From an uncultured Allomuricauda sp. (GTDB lineage Bacteria > Bacteroidota > Bacteroidia > Flavobacteriales > Flavobacteriaceae), in NCBI RefSeq assembly GCF_937884665.1, contig NZ_CAKZYF010000164.1, positions 1 to 50,054 of the forward strand: 50,054 nucleotides of DNA, in the 5' to 3' direction. The position numbers and the translations under genes are program-made. How positions within the stretch are numbered: the stretch's first letter is position 1; every line of letters starts with the position of its first letter. Shown here piece after piece: positions 34,980 to 44,848 of the stretch. The notes beneath the pieces are model-generated. The model made no database searches, was not told where the DNA came from, and saw only the letters and a program-made list of their open reading frames with translations.

Positions 34980-36410
34980 ATGTTTTCCTATAACTTTAAG
35001 TACGAATTAAAACTACTCTTGCGCAGTCGATGGATACAACTACTGAGTATTATTTTACTCCTCTTATTTGGATTTTCAACCTTTAACGGCCTCCAAAAAG
35101 TAGAAAAGAGAAAAAAAGATATCCGCGCGGCCTATGTAGAGGTCCAGGAGAACGATGAAAAGATGTTAAAACTTTTGGATTCGGTAGAACGCGGCATGGA
35201 GGTAAGTGTACCAAGATGGACCATTCCCACGAGTCCAATGGCAGTTGGCAATTACCATCCCAGAGTAGCGGCCATGGAACCGCAATCCATGGCATTTATC
35301 GCTACAGGACAGGCCGATTTGTTCACCCATTATGTAAAGCCCAAGGTATCCGGTAACGATTTCGCTATGAACTTTGCCGAGATGACCAGCCCCGTTCAAT
35401 TATTATTCGGCAGTTTTGACCTGGCGTTCGTTATCATTTACTTGTTGCCGCTGCTCATCATTGCCTTCTCCTATGATATTCTTTCCGCGGAGAGAGAAAG
35501 TGGTTCTCTCAGGCTGTTGGCTGCCCAACCCATCAAAATCCATACTTGGGTATTGCAAAAACTGGGACTTCGTTTTTTTTGGTTGACCCTATTGGTCGTT
35601 TGTTCTTTGACCCTTGTTTTTTTAGTGACCGGTCTTAACCCACTTGGACAGCTTGGGGTTTTCTTTGGCTTGTTACTTTTGACCTTGGGCTACATGCTTT
35701 TTTGGTTCTCCTTGGCATTTTTGGTCAATTTAGGGGTAGGGAATTCAGCGAGAAATGCAGTCATGCTCTTGGGCCTTTGGGTAGCGTTTGTGCTATTGGC
35801 GCCTTCCCTACTGAATCAGATGGGGAACACCCTATATCCCATGCCATCTCGTACCTTGATGATCAACGAAATGCGGAATCTCAAAGCAGAAGTTACCGAA
35901 AGACAGGATGAAATATTGGACAATTTCCTCCGCGACCATCCGGAGTATGCGATTAACGACACAACCCAATTCCGAGGATTCTACCACCGCTATATGGCTT
36001 CCCAAAGATTGATAAAAGAAGAGCTATCGCCAATAGTGGACGCCTATGAAGCACAATTAAAAGAGCGACAGGACTGGGTGGACCAGTTTAAATGGATATC
36101 TCCTGCAGTAATCGTTCAGGAATCACTGAACCAAATGGCAGGTACCTCTACACAGGACTATGAAAATTTTAGAAAGCAAGTAGTACGTTTTGCAGTCGGT
36201 TGGCGAGAACATTTTATGCCTTTTCTTTATAACAACAAGAATTTCACCCAAGAGGATTATCCTCAATTACCAAAATTTCAATACGAAACAAAGGCTTATG
36301 CTTCTTTTGCCACAGTTCCAATACTATTTTTGATTTCGGTTGGACTCTTTACCATTGGGTTCCTGTTTTCCGGAAAAACCAAAAAAGGGGAGCTACTTAC
36401 TTCGAGCTGA
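34980..36410 (+). CDS. ABC-2 type permease with DUF3526 domain (B)
   Basis: A 476-residue permease that begins MFSYNFKYELKLLLRSRWIQ; the earlier in-frame start at 34926 is inside the preceding gene. Same design as permease A: an N-terminal span, SYDILSAERESGSLRLLAAQ coupling region, a run of spans (FFWLTLLVVCSLTLVFLVTG, AVMLLGLWVAFVLLAPSLLN) and a large loop with coiled-coil character. It starts 2 bases after permease A and ends 1 base before the DUF5916 gene. Confidence 0.88.
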   Translation: MFSYNFKYELKLLLRSRWIQLLSIILLLLFGFSTFNGLQKVEKRKKDIRAAYVEVQENDEKMLKLLDSVERGMEVSVPRWTIPTSPMAVGNYHPRVAAMEPQSMAFIATGQADLFTHYVKPKVSGNDFAMNFAEMTSPVQLLFGSFDLAFVIIYLLPLLIIAFSYDILSAERESGSLRLLAAQPIKIHTWVLQKLGLRFFWLTLLVVCSLTLVFLVTGLNPLGQLGVFFGLLLLTLGYMLFWFSLAFLVNLGVGNSARNAVMLLGLWVAFVLLAPSLLNQMGNTLYPMPSRTLMINEMRNLKAEVTERQDEILDNFLRDHPEYAINDTTQFRGFYHRYMASQRLIKEELSPIVDAYEAQLKERQDWVDQFKWISPAVIVQESLNQMAGTSTQDYENFRKQVVRFAVGWREHFMPFLYNNKNFTQEDYPQLPKFQYETKAYASFATVPILFLISVGLFTIGFLFSGKTKKGELLTSS

Positions 36411-36411
36411 T

Positions 36412-38619
36412 ATGCAAAGGTTGCTTTTTTTAATTCTTTGGTTAGGGGTCTGGGAGGCAACGGCGCAGCAAAACACGGATAATTTCCCACCGCCCGAGAC
36501 CCCGGTCACTATTAAGGCTTTCAGAGCTAAAGGGACAATAACCGTAGATGGACGATTGGATGAATCTGACTGGGATTTGACGCAACCCATCACCGAATTT
36601 TTCCGTGTAGAACCTGTACAAGGAGGTACTATCAAAAACCCCTCAGAAGTCCGCATCCTTTTTGATGATAAAAACATCTATTTTGGTGTTTTTGCGCTGG
36701 ATTCGTTAGGTAAAAAAGGAGTCCGCATGCAAGATTTGAGCAGGGATTTCAATGGACTGGAAAACGATGTGTTCGGCATCCAAATCGACGCGCAAAACAC
36801 CAAGCAATATGCGGTTTCCTTTCAAACAACCCCTTATGGTAATCAACAGGATGTCCAGAATTTTAACGATAACATTCGGGACGAAGACTGGAATGCCCTA
36901 TGGCGTGTACGTACCCAAAGAACAGATAGCGGATATTATGCCGAATTTGCCATTCCTTTTAAATCCATTCGCTATGACAAACCTGTGGAAGGTATCCCTG
37001 TGGAATGGGGCGTTACTTTCTTTCGATTGGCCCGCAAAGACTATGAGAAAACCGTTTTTCCAGATATACCGCAGTCTTTTTCTGAAAATCGAATGACCTA
37101 TGCCGCGAAACTTACCGGTTTGGAAGTCCCTCCGCCCTCGGCCAATATTCGAATAGAACCGTATGCACTGTACCAATATGACGAAAATAAGGAAGGTAGT
37201 GTTTTGGTGGATAAACTGAACAACCCGAAAATCGGCGGGGACGTCAAATGGGCCATTAGCCCCAACGCCGTGCTCGACCTGACCATAAATACTGATTTTG
37301 CCCAGGCAGATGTGGACCAAGCAGTGAACAACTTGGAACGATTCAACATTTTTTTTCCTGAAAGACGACAGTTCTTTTTAGAAAATTCCGGTATTTGGGC
37401 AGGTGCCGGTAATAATTTTGTACGGCCCTTTTTTAGCCGTACCATAGGTCTTTCCAACGCTTTTAATGCTGCCCCCGCTCCCTTGGATCTTGGGGCAAGA
37501 TACACGGATAGAAATGAAAATCGAACGCTGGCGGCGCTTGCTGTACGCCAGCGGGAAACGGATGATAGTCCCGGTGCCATCTTTGGTGTAGGGCGATATA
37601 TCCAGAACTATGGCCAGGAAAATAATTTTGGCGCCATGGTCACTTATCGTCGGGATGATGCCCTAGGCAGTCTTGACCTCGAGAGTCAAAACAATACTAC
37701 CATTTCCGTTGACGGATTTATACGTCCCAAAAGTGAGATTACCTTGTCCTACTTATTGTCTACATCCATAGACAGTGAAACCGATAGTCAAGGATATTCA
37801 GGCCGACTTTTTGCAGGTGCGTTCACAAACAATTATTACTTGGGTTATGTAAACTACTTTATCAGCGAAAACTACAATCCCGACATGGGTTTTGTGTTCC
37901 AAAAAGATGTGATGTACCATACTACGGGCGGATATGCTATTTTACGTCCAAAGTGGCTGCCATTTGTACGCCGTTGGGACCCCGGAGCGTTTTTTGATTA
38001 TTTTCACGATTTCGAGGATTTCGGAAATTTTCAACAGGCACGATTGTACATCTTCCCCATTTTTACCTGGTTTAAGGACAATAGTTTTCTGGAAGTTTCT
38101 CTCACGCCTACTTGGCAAAATATCAATTTTAACTTTGCCCCTCTAGGTCTTGAAATTGAAGAAGGGCGCTATAGTTATACCCAATATAGGCTTCGCTATA
38201 ATTCCGACAGGTCAAAAAAGTTCTCAGGTTCAATACAATATGATTTTGGTAATTTCTATAACGGCATTCGAAATTCAGTAATAGCGGGATTACGATACGC
38301 GCCCATCCCCCACATCGCAATGAACATAGACTACGAAAACAACAATTTAAATGGTGTTGGAATCCTATCCGAAGATTTGAACACGGATCTATATACGGGA
38401 ACTTTGCGCTTGGCATTGAATCCAAGGGTGCAGTTGTCCACTTTCTATCAGTATAACAGTTTTGACGAACAAGGACGATGGAACGTGCGTTTCAGTTGGG
38501 AGTACATGCCCCTATCCTTTATTTATGTTGTGTTAAACGATACACAAACCGATTTTTTTGATCCCGTACAACGAAGTACCCAGTTTATCAGTAAGATTAC
38601 TTTTTTGAAACAGTTTTAG
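36412..38619 (+). CDS. DUF5916 outer-membrane protein with CBM9-like domain
   Basis: A 735-residue exported protein: signal peptide (MQRLLFLILWLGVWEATAQQ), a carbohydrate-binding-family-9-like domain (about 30-230; AKGTITVDGRLDESDWDLTQ, PSEVRILFDDKNIYFGVFAL) and a DUF5916 beta barrel (about 240-735; FFPERRQFFLENSGIW is typical), ending in FLKQF as outer-membrane barrels do. The start at 36412 is preferred over 36340, which lies inside the permease gene. As the last gene of the ABC operon it may be the outer-membrane exit or receiving protein of the transporter. Confidence 0.87.
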   Translation: MQRLLFLILWLGVWEATAQQNTDNFPPPETPVTIKAFRAKGTITVDGRLDESDWDLTQPITEFFRVEPVQGGTIKNPSEVRILFDDKNIYFGVFALDSLGKKGVRMQDLSRDFNGLENDVFGIQIDAQNTKQYAVSFQTTPYGNQQDVQNFNDNIRDEDWNALWRVRTQRTDSGYYAEFAIPFKSIRYDKPVEGIPVEWGVTFFRLARKDYEKTVFPDIPQSFSENRMTYAAKLTGLEVPPPSANIRIEPYALYQYDENKEGSVLVDKLNNPKIGGDVKWAISPNAVLDLTINTDFAQADVDQAVNNLERFNIFFPERRQFFLENSGIWAGAGNNFVRPFFSRTIGLSNAFNAAPAPLDLGARYTDRNENRTLAALAVRQRETDDSPGAIFGVGRYIQNYGQENNFGAMVTYRRDDALGSLDLESQNNTTISVDGFIRPKSEITLSYLLSTSIDSETDSQGYSGRLFAGAFTNNYYLGYVNYFISENYNPDMGFVFQKDVMYHTTGGYAILRPKWLPFVRRWDPGAFFDYFHDFEDFGNFQQARLYIFPIFTWFKDNSFLEVSLTPTWQNINFNFAPLGLEIEEGRYSYTQYRLRYNSDRSKKFSGSIQYDFGNFYNGIRNSVIAGLRYAPIPHIAMNIDYENNNLNGVGILSEDLNTDLYTGTLRLALNPRVQLSTFYQYNSFDEQGRWNVRFSWEYMPLSFIYVVLNDTQTDFFDPVQRSTQFISKITFLKQF

Positions 38620-38623
38620 CAAG

Positions 38624-38652
38624 AAAAAAAGTCCCTCAATTAGGGACTTTTT
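38624..38652. terminator. Bidirectional terminator, DUF5916 and DUF4374 genes
   Basis: Stem AAAAAGTCCCT / AGGGACTTTTT with loop CAATT between two convergent genes (stops at 38619 and 38681). Confidence 0.85.
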
Positions 38653-38680
38653 ACATTTGACCAACTCAAAAGGCTCAATG

Positions 38681-40054
38681 CTACTCTTGGAGTACAAAAA
38701 GATGTGTGGCGATTCCACCGTTGGACACGGTGTAAATGTTGGTTGCTGTATTGGTTTCTGGATCATACTCATAATACCCATTTACTCCTTCGGTGGGATT
38801 GAAGGTTTGAAACAAAAGCTTACCGTCCACTTGATACGACAAGGGATAGGAAAAGCCCGCTGTAAAAGGTATTCCTGGAATTACCTCAGCTGTTTGGGCA
38901 TTTAAATCTATCCGTGTCCATCGCATATTTGGGCTATTGGTCACTAAATTGGCGAGCTCGTTGAATTGTTCATCGGTTATCATACCTGAAGCTAAAAGAC
39001 CCAGTAATTCATTTACCCTGGGCACGTCCGCTTCTGCTGTCATTACGGCATAAGCAATACCATTTCCACCGTAAATAGCTCCGGTGCAAAGCTGGGCCAC
39101 GGAATTTTGGAAACCGATGAAATTGACCGGATTAAAGGAATAATCTGGGTCAAAGTCAATACTATTGGCGGGAATCTTCAAAATTTGAGGTCTTGATCGC
39201 GCAGGAGCCGTGGGACCAAATTGAAAATCAAGACTGTACTGACCTTGTGTCAAGATAAAGATATTGCCTTCTTCATCAACCATAGGGTTTTCCATACCTC
39301 GGGTCAAGGGATAGGTCGCTTCCTCAAAAACCATGGTTTTTTCCCAGGACATGGTGTTCAGGTTGACCACTTCCACGTAAATATCGTTGGCATCATAAAA
39401 CTGGGGCGAAACCCCAGAATTAGTGGTCAGGGGAAGAAATACCCTATCATCCTGAATACGGTGTATAATGTGAAAGTAGGAATTGGTCTGGTCAGGAAGT
39501 GCTTCTACTTGTACCGCGTTGGGCATAGGAATTTCCTGAATGAATTCCATAGAGGTCGGATTAAAGAGAAATAAGCTTGGCGTATCAAAAATGGTGTATA
39601 CTCCGAGATTATCGTTAATAATCAAAACTTGCGACAAGCTCGCTTCCAAAGCCAACGAACCAGCACTTACAATTTGGTTGGTCTCGGGGTCCACAGCATA
39701 TCGGTCCAACTCTAGATTATCTGAATCCAAAGAAGCTCCGAAAGCTAAAAACTTGTAAAATGTTTGGGGGAAATAGTTACTGAACGAGGCAGCGTTCCCG
39801 GTAGTCAAATCCAAAGCGCCCGTGGGGCGTTCTTGGGAGTAATTGGTGAAATAGGAGAAGGATGTAGGCGTACTTAGAATCGAAGCTGCCACAAAGCCAT
39901 CCTTTTGATAGGGCAGATCAGAAATTAATAATTGTTCCCCTTCTACAAGGTTTACGGTTACTTCCGAGACCACTTCTTCAGGCTCACAGGAGAGAATCAA
40001 CAGAGCAACTGTACAAAGCGCGATGCTGTTTTTGATATTGCTATTCATTTTCAT
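38681..40054 (-). CDS. DUF4374 domain-containing lipoprotein
   Basis: A 457-residue lipoprotein; the lipobox ends at C23 in TVALLILSCEPEEVV. The body is beta-propeller-like with blocks such as GFVAASILSTPTSFSYFTNY, YSLDFQFGPTAPARSRPQIL and GKLLFQTFNPTEGVNGYYEY that match DUF4374, a family typical of iron-siderophore receptor operons. The start at 40054 lies 4 bases after the stop of the receptor C-terminal part, so it was in one operon with it. A start three codons later (40048) is possible. Confidence 0.8.
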   Translation of the reverse strand: MKMNSNIKNSIALCTVALLILSCEPEEVVSEVTVNLVEGEQLLISDLPYQKDGFVAASILSTPTSFSYFTNYSQERPTGALDLTTGNAASFSNYFPQTFYKFLAFGASLDSDNLELDRYAVDPETNQIVSAGSLALEASLSQVLIINDNLGVYTIFDTPSLFLFNPTSMEFIQEIPMPNAVQVEALPDQTNSYFHIIHRIQDDRVFLPLTTNSGVSPQFYDANDIYVEVVNLNTMSWEKTMVFEEATYPLTRGMENPMVDEEGNIFILTQGQYSLDFQFGPTAPARSRPQILKIPANSIDFDPDYSFNPVNFIGFQNSVAQLCTGAIYGGNGIAYAVMTAEADVPRVNELLGLLASGMITDEQFNELANLVTNSPNMRWTRIDLNAQTAEVIPGIPFTAGFSYPLSYQVDGKLLFQTFNPTEGVNGYYEYDPETNTATNIYTVSNGGIATHLFVLQE

Positions 40055-40058
40055 AACA

Positions 40059-42422
40059 TTAAAAATTTGAAATCTCATAAATCAGTTTAAAATTGAAATT
40101 GCGTCCGGGCAAGGGAATACTGAAGTTGTTGAACAAGTCTTCATCTGTGATGTTCACTACGTTGAACGCAGCAGTTACCTTATCGTCAAAAAGTCTTAGG
40201 GACACTCCAAAATCCAAACGGTTTTGTTCCGGGACGAAGGCATCCGGGGTATTGTCTATGGTATCGCCCGTAGTAATGGGTCGAATGTTAAATACGTCCA
40301 CATGGGTAAACAGACCGAACAGGTTAAGACCGACCCCGGTATTGAAAATATTATCTGTTCCCCAAGAAAGCTCTGTATTGTAAAAGAATCGAGGTCTATT
40401 GGGCAACGGTGTCCCTACCGCATCATCTGTATTCTCACCAGGTAGGGCAAATCTAGCAATGGTATTTTCGACAAAGCTGACATTGGTGTTCCAATTGAAC
40501 TTGCCCAGGAACTTAACTTTGAGTTCGGTTTCAAAACCTTCAGTATCAATATCCCCGATATTTTCATTTTGCTGTCGTGCCACATTCGGGTTAATGAAGA
40601 TAAAGTCCCGGCGCTTCCGCAAGAATCCGTTGGCGGTCAAGGTCACCGAATAATCGTCGTTAAAGCGTTTGTTGTACCGAAATCCAAGATTGAAATTATC
40701 ACTTTCCTCCGGTTGCAGTTCCCCATTCGGGTCAATGTTCTGACCGTCACCCGCAAACTGCACGATCTCCGGAATCAGGAATCCACGTTCATAGGACCCC
40801 CGAATGGAAAGGTCGTTGTACATCTGATACTATACACCTGCATTCCAACCTACAAAACCTTCTGTATCCTCAATGGGAATATCGTTCAATCTACTAAAAC
40901 CTGTCAATTTATAGGTGTAATATTTCAGTGCTGCCGAAAGCTCTACCGATTCATTGAATAATAAATTATCATATTGCAGACCAGCGATATCCTTGGTTAT
41001 CTGCTGTTCCGGGGCCAAGCCGAATTCGGTGGGATTGTCAAGGTCAAACTCTTTGAGTTCCCGATCTTGATAGGCAAATAAGTTACTAAACGTCAAACTG
41101 CTTTTTTTAGGTAACTGAAGTTCCAATGTGGTACGATTGACCATACTTTTCGTAGTCGTCTCAGATAGAATTGGGGCAGCAAATTCCCCACGGGAAGCTT
41201 CCACGGTCTGCACAATATCGCCCAACCAGTTGTATTGGTTTGCCGTGGTATCCACGAACTTCACAAATAGGTCGCTGTAGTTGGATATGGTCTTTAATTT
41301 CAATTTATCCTTGATGATGGTTTTGTCATACTTGGCAACTACGGCAACATTCTCCCGTTCCCCAAAGGCTTCACCAATGGCAATATTGGATATGGTCAGA
41401 TTGTTTTGAAACTCTCTGAAGGTATCGAAGTAATTAAAGGTAATTTCCGCATGGTCCGTCCAATTTTTATCATAGGTGCCCATGGTTACTGAGCTGTACT
41501 GTAAGCGATATAAGTCGTGAAAGCGCCTTACATTTCCCGTACCGGCATCAACCAACTGGTTATTGTCAGGTCGTCTTACCAAAAGAGGGGCCTCAAAGGT
41601 GTAGTCATTATCGGAATAATTGGCCCCGCCGGACACTTTTACAAAGCTTCCGTTTCCATCGGTCAAAGTAACGCTCATATCACCGAAATGGGTGTTGAAT
41701 GAACCTAAACTGTAAGAAGCCCTGACCCGGTTGACCGTGTTTTCTTCCGTGATGATATTGATACCGCCTCCTAGCGCATCGGATGCCAAGTCCACGGGGA
41801 GCACCCCTTTAAAAACATCTACCCTCCTGATCCCAGTAAGGGGTATGGTCGCAATATCTGTCCCAGGGAAAAGAAATTCGATGGGTACCCCATCTACAAA
41901 CGTTCGTATTGCTGTGCCTTCAAGGCCGTTAATGGATACGTTGGCGGCGTCTCCCAATGACCCGGAGCGCCGAATTCGCACCCCAGATATTTTATCAACG
42001 GCATCCGCTAAGATATTGGTTTGGGCCACCACATCCGCCAGTTCAAAACTTCGAATGGTAAGTGCCCGTTCTTCTTGACGCGTGGAGTTTTTGGTGCCCT
42101 CTACCGTCACCGCATCAAGCGCCTCAACATTCTCTACCAAAGTGAAGTTCAAGTCAAGATTCGAAGTAAGCTCCACATTTTGCTTTATGGTCTCAAAGCC
42201 AAGGGAACTAACGGTTATGACATAGCTTCCTCTACGGACGTTTTGAATTAAATAGCGCCCATTTTCATCGGCAACCGCATATGTATTGTTCTTGTCCAAA
42301 ACAACATTGGCAAAAGCAATGGGGTCTCCACTTTCCCCACGTACCACGCCTGATATATTGAATCTGTTTTGGGAAAAAAGTGTTGCGGGAATAAGCAACA
42401 AGAAAAAGAAGATTTTTTTCAT
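40059..42422 (-). pseudogene. TonB-dependent receptor interrupted by an in-frame TAG
   Basis: One reading frame of 787 codons is split by a TAG at 40832-40830, between GFVGWNAGV and YQMYNDLSIRGSYERG. Before it: signal peptide, carboxypeptidase-regulatory domain (ISGVVRGESGDPIAFANVVL), plug (VDKISGVRIRRSGSLGDAAN, ALGGGINIITEE) and the first barrel part (530 residues). After it: the remaining barrel, in the same frame, ending NFNFKLIYEISNF. No frameshift. The protein should make an outer-membrane iron-complex receptor; as it stands only the plug and half the barrel would be made. A restart at the ATG at 40823 would give an unsecreted 254-residue fragment. Confidence 0.85.
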
Positions 42423-42451
42423 CTCAAGGTTGGTTCTACATTTTCGAAGGG

Positions 42452-42494
42452 CAAAGCTACTACTTTATTTTTATTTATTCTAAATAAAAATAAA
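42452..42494 (-). promoter_or_regulatory. Iron-type promoter and 31-bp palindrome before the TonB receptor gene
   Basis: -7 box TAGCTTTG (42459 to 42452), 7 bases from the operator element (42467-42488, + strand ATTTTTA-TT-TA-T-TCTAAAT-AAA). This copy is inside a perfect palindrome: 14-base arms TTTATTTTTATTTA and TAAATAAAAATAAA with TTC in the centre (42464-42494). Confidence 0.65.
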
Positions 42495-42535
42495 ATCAAA
42501 AAAGCAGTAACTGAGCTTCAAAATGCAGAAGAAAC

Positions 42536-44212
42536 CTATTCCGTTTTGGAGATACTTTGTAGAACTGGTTGCGGTTCTTCTCTGATTATCGGTTTTTCAG
42601 GTATTAACTCAACCTTTCTTTTGGTTTCATGGGGCTTATCTACCTTGGCTCTGGGTGTCAAGTAATACCTACTAATCAATAATCCAGAAATTCCGATTAC
42701 CAACCAGGTGATGTCCACACTGTATACAAAATGCTGCTTATCGGCGATGGCCTTCCATATCCAATCTCCTGTTACCCAGCCGTTGGCAATGGGAATTAGA
42801 AGTCCAAAAAGACTTCCCAAAAAGACATAATTTCGATTCAACTTTCGATAATTGTTCCAAAACAATCCAATGATTGTCAATACCAACCATCCCGAAAAGA
42901 AAATGGAGTTGACATAGAAAACACGATCTTCCAGGTCCAGGGGCACTGCTTTATTGGCCAAAAATATAAGAGCAAGCGCCGGAAAGAGCGATAAGGTAAT
43001 CGCCAAATAGACTTTGGTCACACGATGGTGGAATCTACGTTGTTTGTCCGTGTATTTTTTATTGTCCCGGGCCGTTCGCCAAATCATCACACCACTCATA
43101 ATGATGTAGCAGGTTATCATGGCCAAAATAAAGTAAATAATTTTGAGAAAGATGCCCCCATAGGTTACATAGTGTAGTTTTATAAGCACATTATAGGCAC
43201 CTTCCGAATAGGACTTCGTTACGGGTTCTATGGCACCCACCAATTCACCATCCTTGTACCCGTAAACAAAGGTTCCATCGCCGGATATACCGGTGTGATC
43301 ATCCACTCTAACCGTTATTGTCCCGTCTTCCTTTCCGAAATTGTTGGCATAGATATAGGTGACCTCATTTTCCGGGTAGCCCGAGTTCACCTCGTGAAAA
43401 ACACTGTTAAAACCTATGTCATCATTTTCCACAAAAGCCGCATCTTCATCATATTTTATGGCCGCAGCGGGAACCACTGCTTTAATGACCTGGGAAGTAT
43501 CTCCATCAAACAATAAAAAGGCACTTGGGGCCAACAACAAAATAGAAAGTCCGAGAAGCGCACCTGTCACTGCATAAATCATTTGAAAGGGAAGTGCTAT
43601 AAAACCCAAAGAAATATGACTGTTGGTCCATATTTGCTTCCACTTGCCTTCAACCGTTAAGGAATAAAAGCGATTCACGATATTTTTCCAGTGCGTGAGC
43701 AGACCTGTGACTATCGCGAAAAGGAAAAAGAATGCAACCAAACCGGAGAGATAAATTCCGATGACCGGTATTTGATGAAAAAAATGTAGTTCATAAATGG
43801 TCCTGCCCATGTGGGTCTTGGGTTCTTTGCCTATGCTTAAAACTTCATAGGTATTTGGGTCGATGGTCGCCGTGAAACGCTCTACAGTACCTTCTTCATC
43901 TTTGGTACTACCATAGAACCAAACCAAGGGATTGGATTTCTTGGGGGGAACAATTCCAAATTGGCCCGTGACATTAAAATCAGGTATTCTGTTCGATATT
44001 TTATCGATTATAGCATCATAATCCACGGTGGAGGCTTCAACAAGCTCTATTCTTGACTCCGGATTTTCCCACTGGTGAAGTTCGTCCAAAAACAGAGCGA
44101 CCGCTCCACAGTAAAAACAGATGAACAACGCAAAGCTTATCACTATCCCAGAGACCGTATGGGTATGGAACATCGCATTGTGAAGTCTGGGCTTTAAGGC
44201 TTTTAGCTTCAT
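42536..44212 (-). CDS. PepSY-associated membrane protein, second copy
   Basis: A 558-residue inner-membrane protein of the PepSY_TM family. The N-terminal span carries MFHTHTVSGIVISFALFICF with His pairs, then PepSY-like periplasmic parts (VDYDAIIDKISNRIPDFNVT), more spans (IGIYLSGLVAFFFLFAIVTG, IWTNSHISLGFIALPFQMIY, IIYFILAMITCYIIMSGVMI) and extra spans at the C-terminus that make it longer than the copy at 23.8-25.2 kb. Probably the iron-siderophore reductase of locus 2. I chose the ATG at 44212; the TTG at 44218 would overlap the preceding gene. Confidence 0.87.
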   Translation of the reverse strand: MKLKALKPRLHNAMFHTHTVSGIVISFALFICFYCGAVALFLDELHQWENPESRIELVEASTVDYDAIIDKISNRIPDFNVTGQFGIVPPKKSNPLVWFYGSTKDEEGTVERFTATIDPNTYEVLSIGKEPKTHMGRTIYELHFFHQIPVIGIYLSGLVAFFFLFAIVTGLLTHWKNIVNRFYSLTVEGKWKQIWTNSHISLGFIALPFQMIYAVTGALLGLSILLLAPSAFLLFDGDTSQVIKAVVPAAAIKYDEDAAFVENDDIGFNSVFHEVNSGYPENEVTYIYANNFGKEDGTITVRVDDHTGISGDGTFVYGYKDGELVGAIEPVTKSYSEGAYNVLIKLHYVTYGGIFLKIIYFILAMITCYIIMSGVMIWRTARDNKKYTDKQRRFHHRVTKVYLAITLSLFPALALIFLANKAVPLDLEDRVFYVNSIFFSGWLVLTIIGLFWNNYRKLNRNYVFLGSLFGLLIPIANGWVTGDWIWKAIADKQHFVYSVDITWLVIGISGLLISRYYLTPRAKVDKPHETKRKVELIPEKPIIREEPQPVLQSISKTE

Positions 44213-44218
44213 GGCCAA

Positions 44219-44500
44219 TTAGTTGTTTAGATAGATGATTGTCCCAAAAAAAAGAATGAAAAGCAAATATAGGCCCCAAACTTTCCAGCCGTTTTTCATC
44301 AAAAAAGCCAGAGCCAACAGGAGTGCCCATAAGATGAAGGAAGTGTATGCCGAAGTTATTATAAGACCTCCTTTTTCTTCAAGCAAACTGCCCAAGGCAT
44401 TGTGAAAGAGTATCGTTACGAAAAAACCACCCAGAATTCCCGCGGTTATTTTTAGGACGCGTTGTCCAGGACTGGATAGATGTTTTGGATTTGCCGGCAT
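44219..44500 (-). CDS. DUF3649-like membrane protein
   Basis: A 93-residue protein with three hydrophobic spans. VLKITAGILGGFFVTILFHN, AYTSFILWALLLALAFLMKN and GWKVWGLYLLFIL follow the pattern of DUF3649 (GGY near the start of a span, then sF-vyalavlwaFaars-W-aW), a family found beside TonB receptors and PepSY proteins in Proteobacteria. The match is at pattern level only. The ATG at 44500 overlaps the upstream stop (TAATG). Confidence 0.6.
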   Translation of the reverse strand: MPANPKHLSSPGQRVLKITAGILGGFFVTILFHNALGSLLEEKGGLIITSAYTSFILWALLLALAFLMKNGWKVWGLYLLFILFFGTIIYLNN

Positions 44501-44817
44501 TACAGGATATATTCGGTTATTAATGCGAGGATGCTCAATATCACCAGCACGTAGGCGTATTTTTTGTTCAATGGCAGTAAAATAATGGTAAGCGCCAGGG
44601 TAAACATCAAGGTTATTATAAAAATCGTCAGGCCCGTCCAAAAACCGAAGTCCACGGTGAGCATAAAAATACCTGTGATAAAAAGTAGGTAAGCAACAAT
44701 CCTTACAACAACTGGTGCGGATTTGGCCTTATCCCCAATATGTGATAGGTAGTTCGGTAAATGCTTCGATTTAGCATATAGCAAGAAACAACCTAAAAAA
44801 ATCAATACGATTGCCAT
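44500..44817 (-). CDS. DUF3325-like membrane protein
   Basis: A 105-residue protein of three to four hydrophobic spans. MAIVLIFLGCFLLYAKSKHL and NYL..RIVAYLLFITGIFML resemble DUF3325 (YAG-xALaLAmdRHxr-q...R-aG-lLLalal), again a family that accompanies PepSY and TonB genes. The similarity is a pattern judged by eye. It is the first gene of the DUF3325-DUF3649-PepSY operon and is preceded by the shared iron-type operator. Confidence 0.6.
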   Translation of the reverse strand: MAIVLIFLGCFLLYAKSKHLPNYLSHIGDKAKSAPVVVRIVAYLLFITGIFMLTVDFGFWTGLTIFIITLMFTLALTIILLPLNKKYAYVLVILSILALITEYIL

Positions 44818-44848
44818 CTTTTCTCTTTATAGCGTTTTTCAGAGGAAA

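Noticed and set aside
40823..40838. TAG recoded as pyrrolysine or read by a suppressor
   Set aside because: There is no pylT/pylS-like gene in the window and TonB receptors have no known pyrrolysine; a mutation or sequence error is simpler.
25189..44817. The two PepSY/TonB loci as a recent duplication
   Set aside because: The two PepSY proteins and two receptors differ widely in length and sequence, and the accessory genes are different; independent acquisition is more likely.
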